Below are positions 46,071 to 46,427 of a stretch of DNA of 46,427 nt, piece by piece. The stretch comes from an uncultured beta proteobacterium (lineage in GTDB: Bacteria; Pseudomonadota; Gammaproteobacteria; Burkholderiales; Burkholderiaceae_C), in NCBI GenBank assembly GCA_903920695.1, contig CAIXNB010000127.1, positions 1-46,427 on the forward strand, in the 5' to 3' direction. How positions within the stretch are numbered: the stretch's first letter is position 1; each line of letters begins with the position of its first letter. The position numbers were made by a program, and so were the translations under genes. A model generated the notes under the pieces. That model did not search any database. It worked only from the letters and a program-made list of their open reading frames with translations, and had not been told where the DNA came from.

Positions 46071-46427
46071 ATGCACGACATACTTGAACAACTCGAAGCC
46101 AAGCGCGAACTGGCCCGCCTTGGCGGTGGCCAGAAGCGCATCGACCTGCAGCACAAGAAGGGCAAACTCAGCGCCCGCGAACGCATCGAGTTGCTGCTCG
46201 ACGAAGGCACGTTCGAAGAATGGGACATGTTCGTCGAACACCGCTGTGTCGACTTCGGCATGGAGGAGCAGAAGATTCCGGGCGACGGCGTCGTCACCGG
46301 CTACGGCATGATCAACGGCCGTCTGGTGTTTGTCTTCAGCCAGGATTTCACGGTCTTTGGTGGGGCCCTGAGTGAAGCCCATGCCGAAAAGATCTGCAAG
46401 GTGATGGACCAGGCCATGAAGGTCGGC
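46071..46427 (+). CDS. pccB: Propionyl-CoA carboxylase beta subunit (5' part, cut by window end)
   Basis: The first 119 codons of a biotin-dependent carboxyltransferase subunit. Recognisable are [40 protein letters not shown], and [20 protein letters not shown] followed by [20 protein letters not shown]. It makes methylmalonyl-CoA from propionyl-CoA and so feeds the mutase. The frame is open at the window's end. It follows meaB by 74 bases. Confidence 0.93.
   Translation, partial: MHDILEQLEAKRELARLGGGQKRIDLQHKKGKLSARERIELLLDEGTFEEWDMFVEHRCVDFGMEEQKIPGDGVVTGYGMINGRLVFVFSQDFTVFGGALSEAHAEKICKVMDQAMKVG

Overview
The window looks like a chromosomal segment of a betaproteobacterium of the order Burkholderiales, most like the Comamonadaceae (Rhodoferax or Polaromonas relatives). 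The support is GC-rich DNA, the gene order ilvB-ilvH-ilvC-pssA-leuA, a sigma factor/DUF3619/DUF3106/RDD cluster, a DUF2844/DUF3443 pair, nadE-glnB, an aat-bpt pair, and a GC-rich palindromic repeat that I associate with this family. The assignment is inference from gene content; no search was run.

Layout. Positions 1-230 hold the 3' end of a tyrosyl-tRNA synthetase gene (minus strand), fused abruptly to the truncated 3' half of an RND efflux adaptor gene (plus strand). The intact RND permease gene follows, to 3910. Positions 3911-8150 are an accessory island: three toxin-antitoxin modules (HicA/HicB, MntA/HepT, ParD/ParE) and an AAA/DUF4143 ATPase, with two 82-bp palindromic elements, an orphan 25-bp tandem repeat and a relic of an RND gene. 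Positions 8213-13671 encode a TonB energy-coupling system (ExbB, two ExbD, TonB) and one outer-membrane receptor. Positions 13804-19931 carry molybdenum cofactor genes (moaA-mobA-moeA), an SDR, an aldehyde dehydrogenase and a lipoprotein. Positions 20032-26291 carry divergent membrane and soluble pyrophosphatases, a GNAT-like protein, nadE and glnB. Positions 26315-28566 hold the sigma-factor cluster. Positions 28863-34890 form the branched-chain amino-acid block, with a leucine attenuator before leuA. The right third has a D,D-endopeptidase, an IclR regulator, the two N-degron aminoacyl-transferases, tRNA-Pro(TGG), tRNA-Arg(TCT), the DUF2844/DUF3443 pair and the start of the methylmalonyl-CoA/propionyl-CoA block (GntR regulator, mutase, MeaB, carboxylase beta subunit, cut by the window end).

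Most genes are ordinary housekeeping genes. The less ordinary signals are: (1) a palindromic repeat translated in the same frame in two unrelated proteins, MobA and the GNAT-like protein, and supplying the mobA start codon; (2) a DUF3443 lipoprotein with two DTGS motifs spaced like those of a two-lobed pepsin-type aspartic protease, co-transcribed with DUF2844; (3) three accessory-island genes with a -10 box only 6-7 bases before the ATG, which suggests leaderless mRNAs; (4) the bracketing of the island by repeats and RND sequence; (5) a leader-peptide attenuator for leuA; and (6) the chimeric left end.
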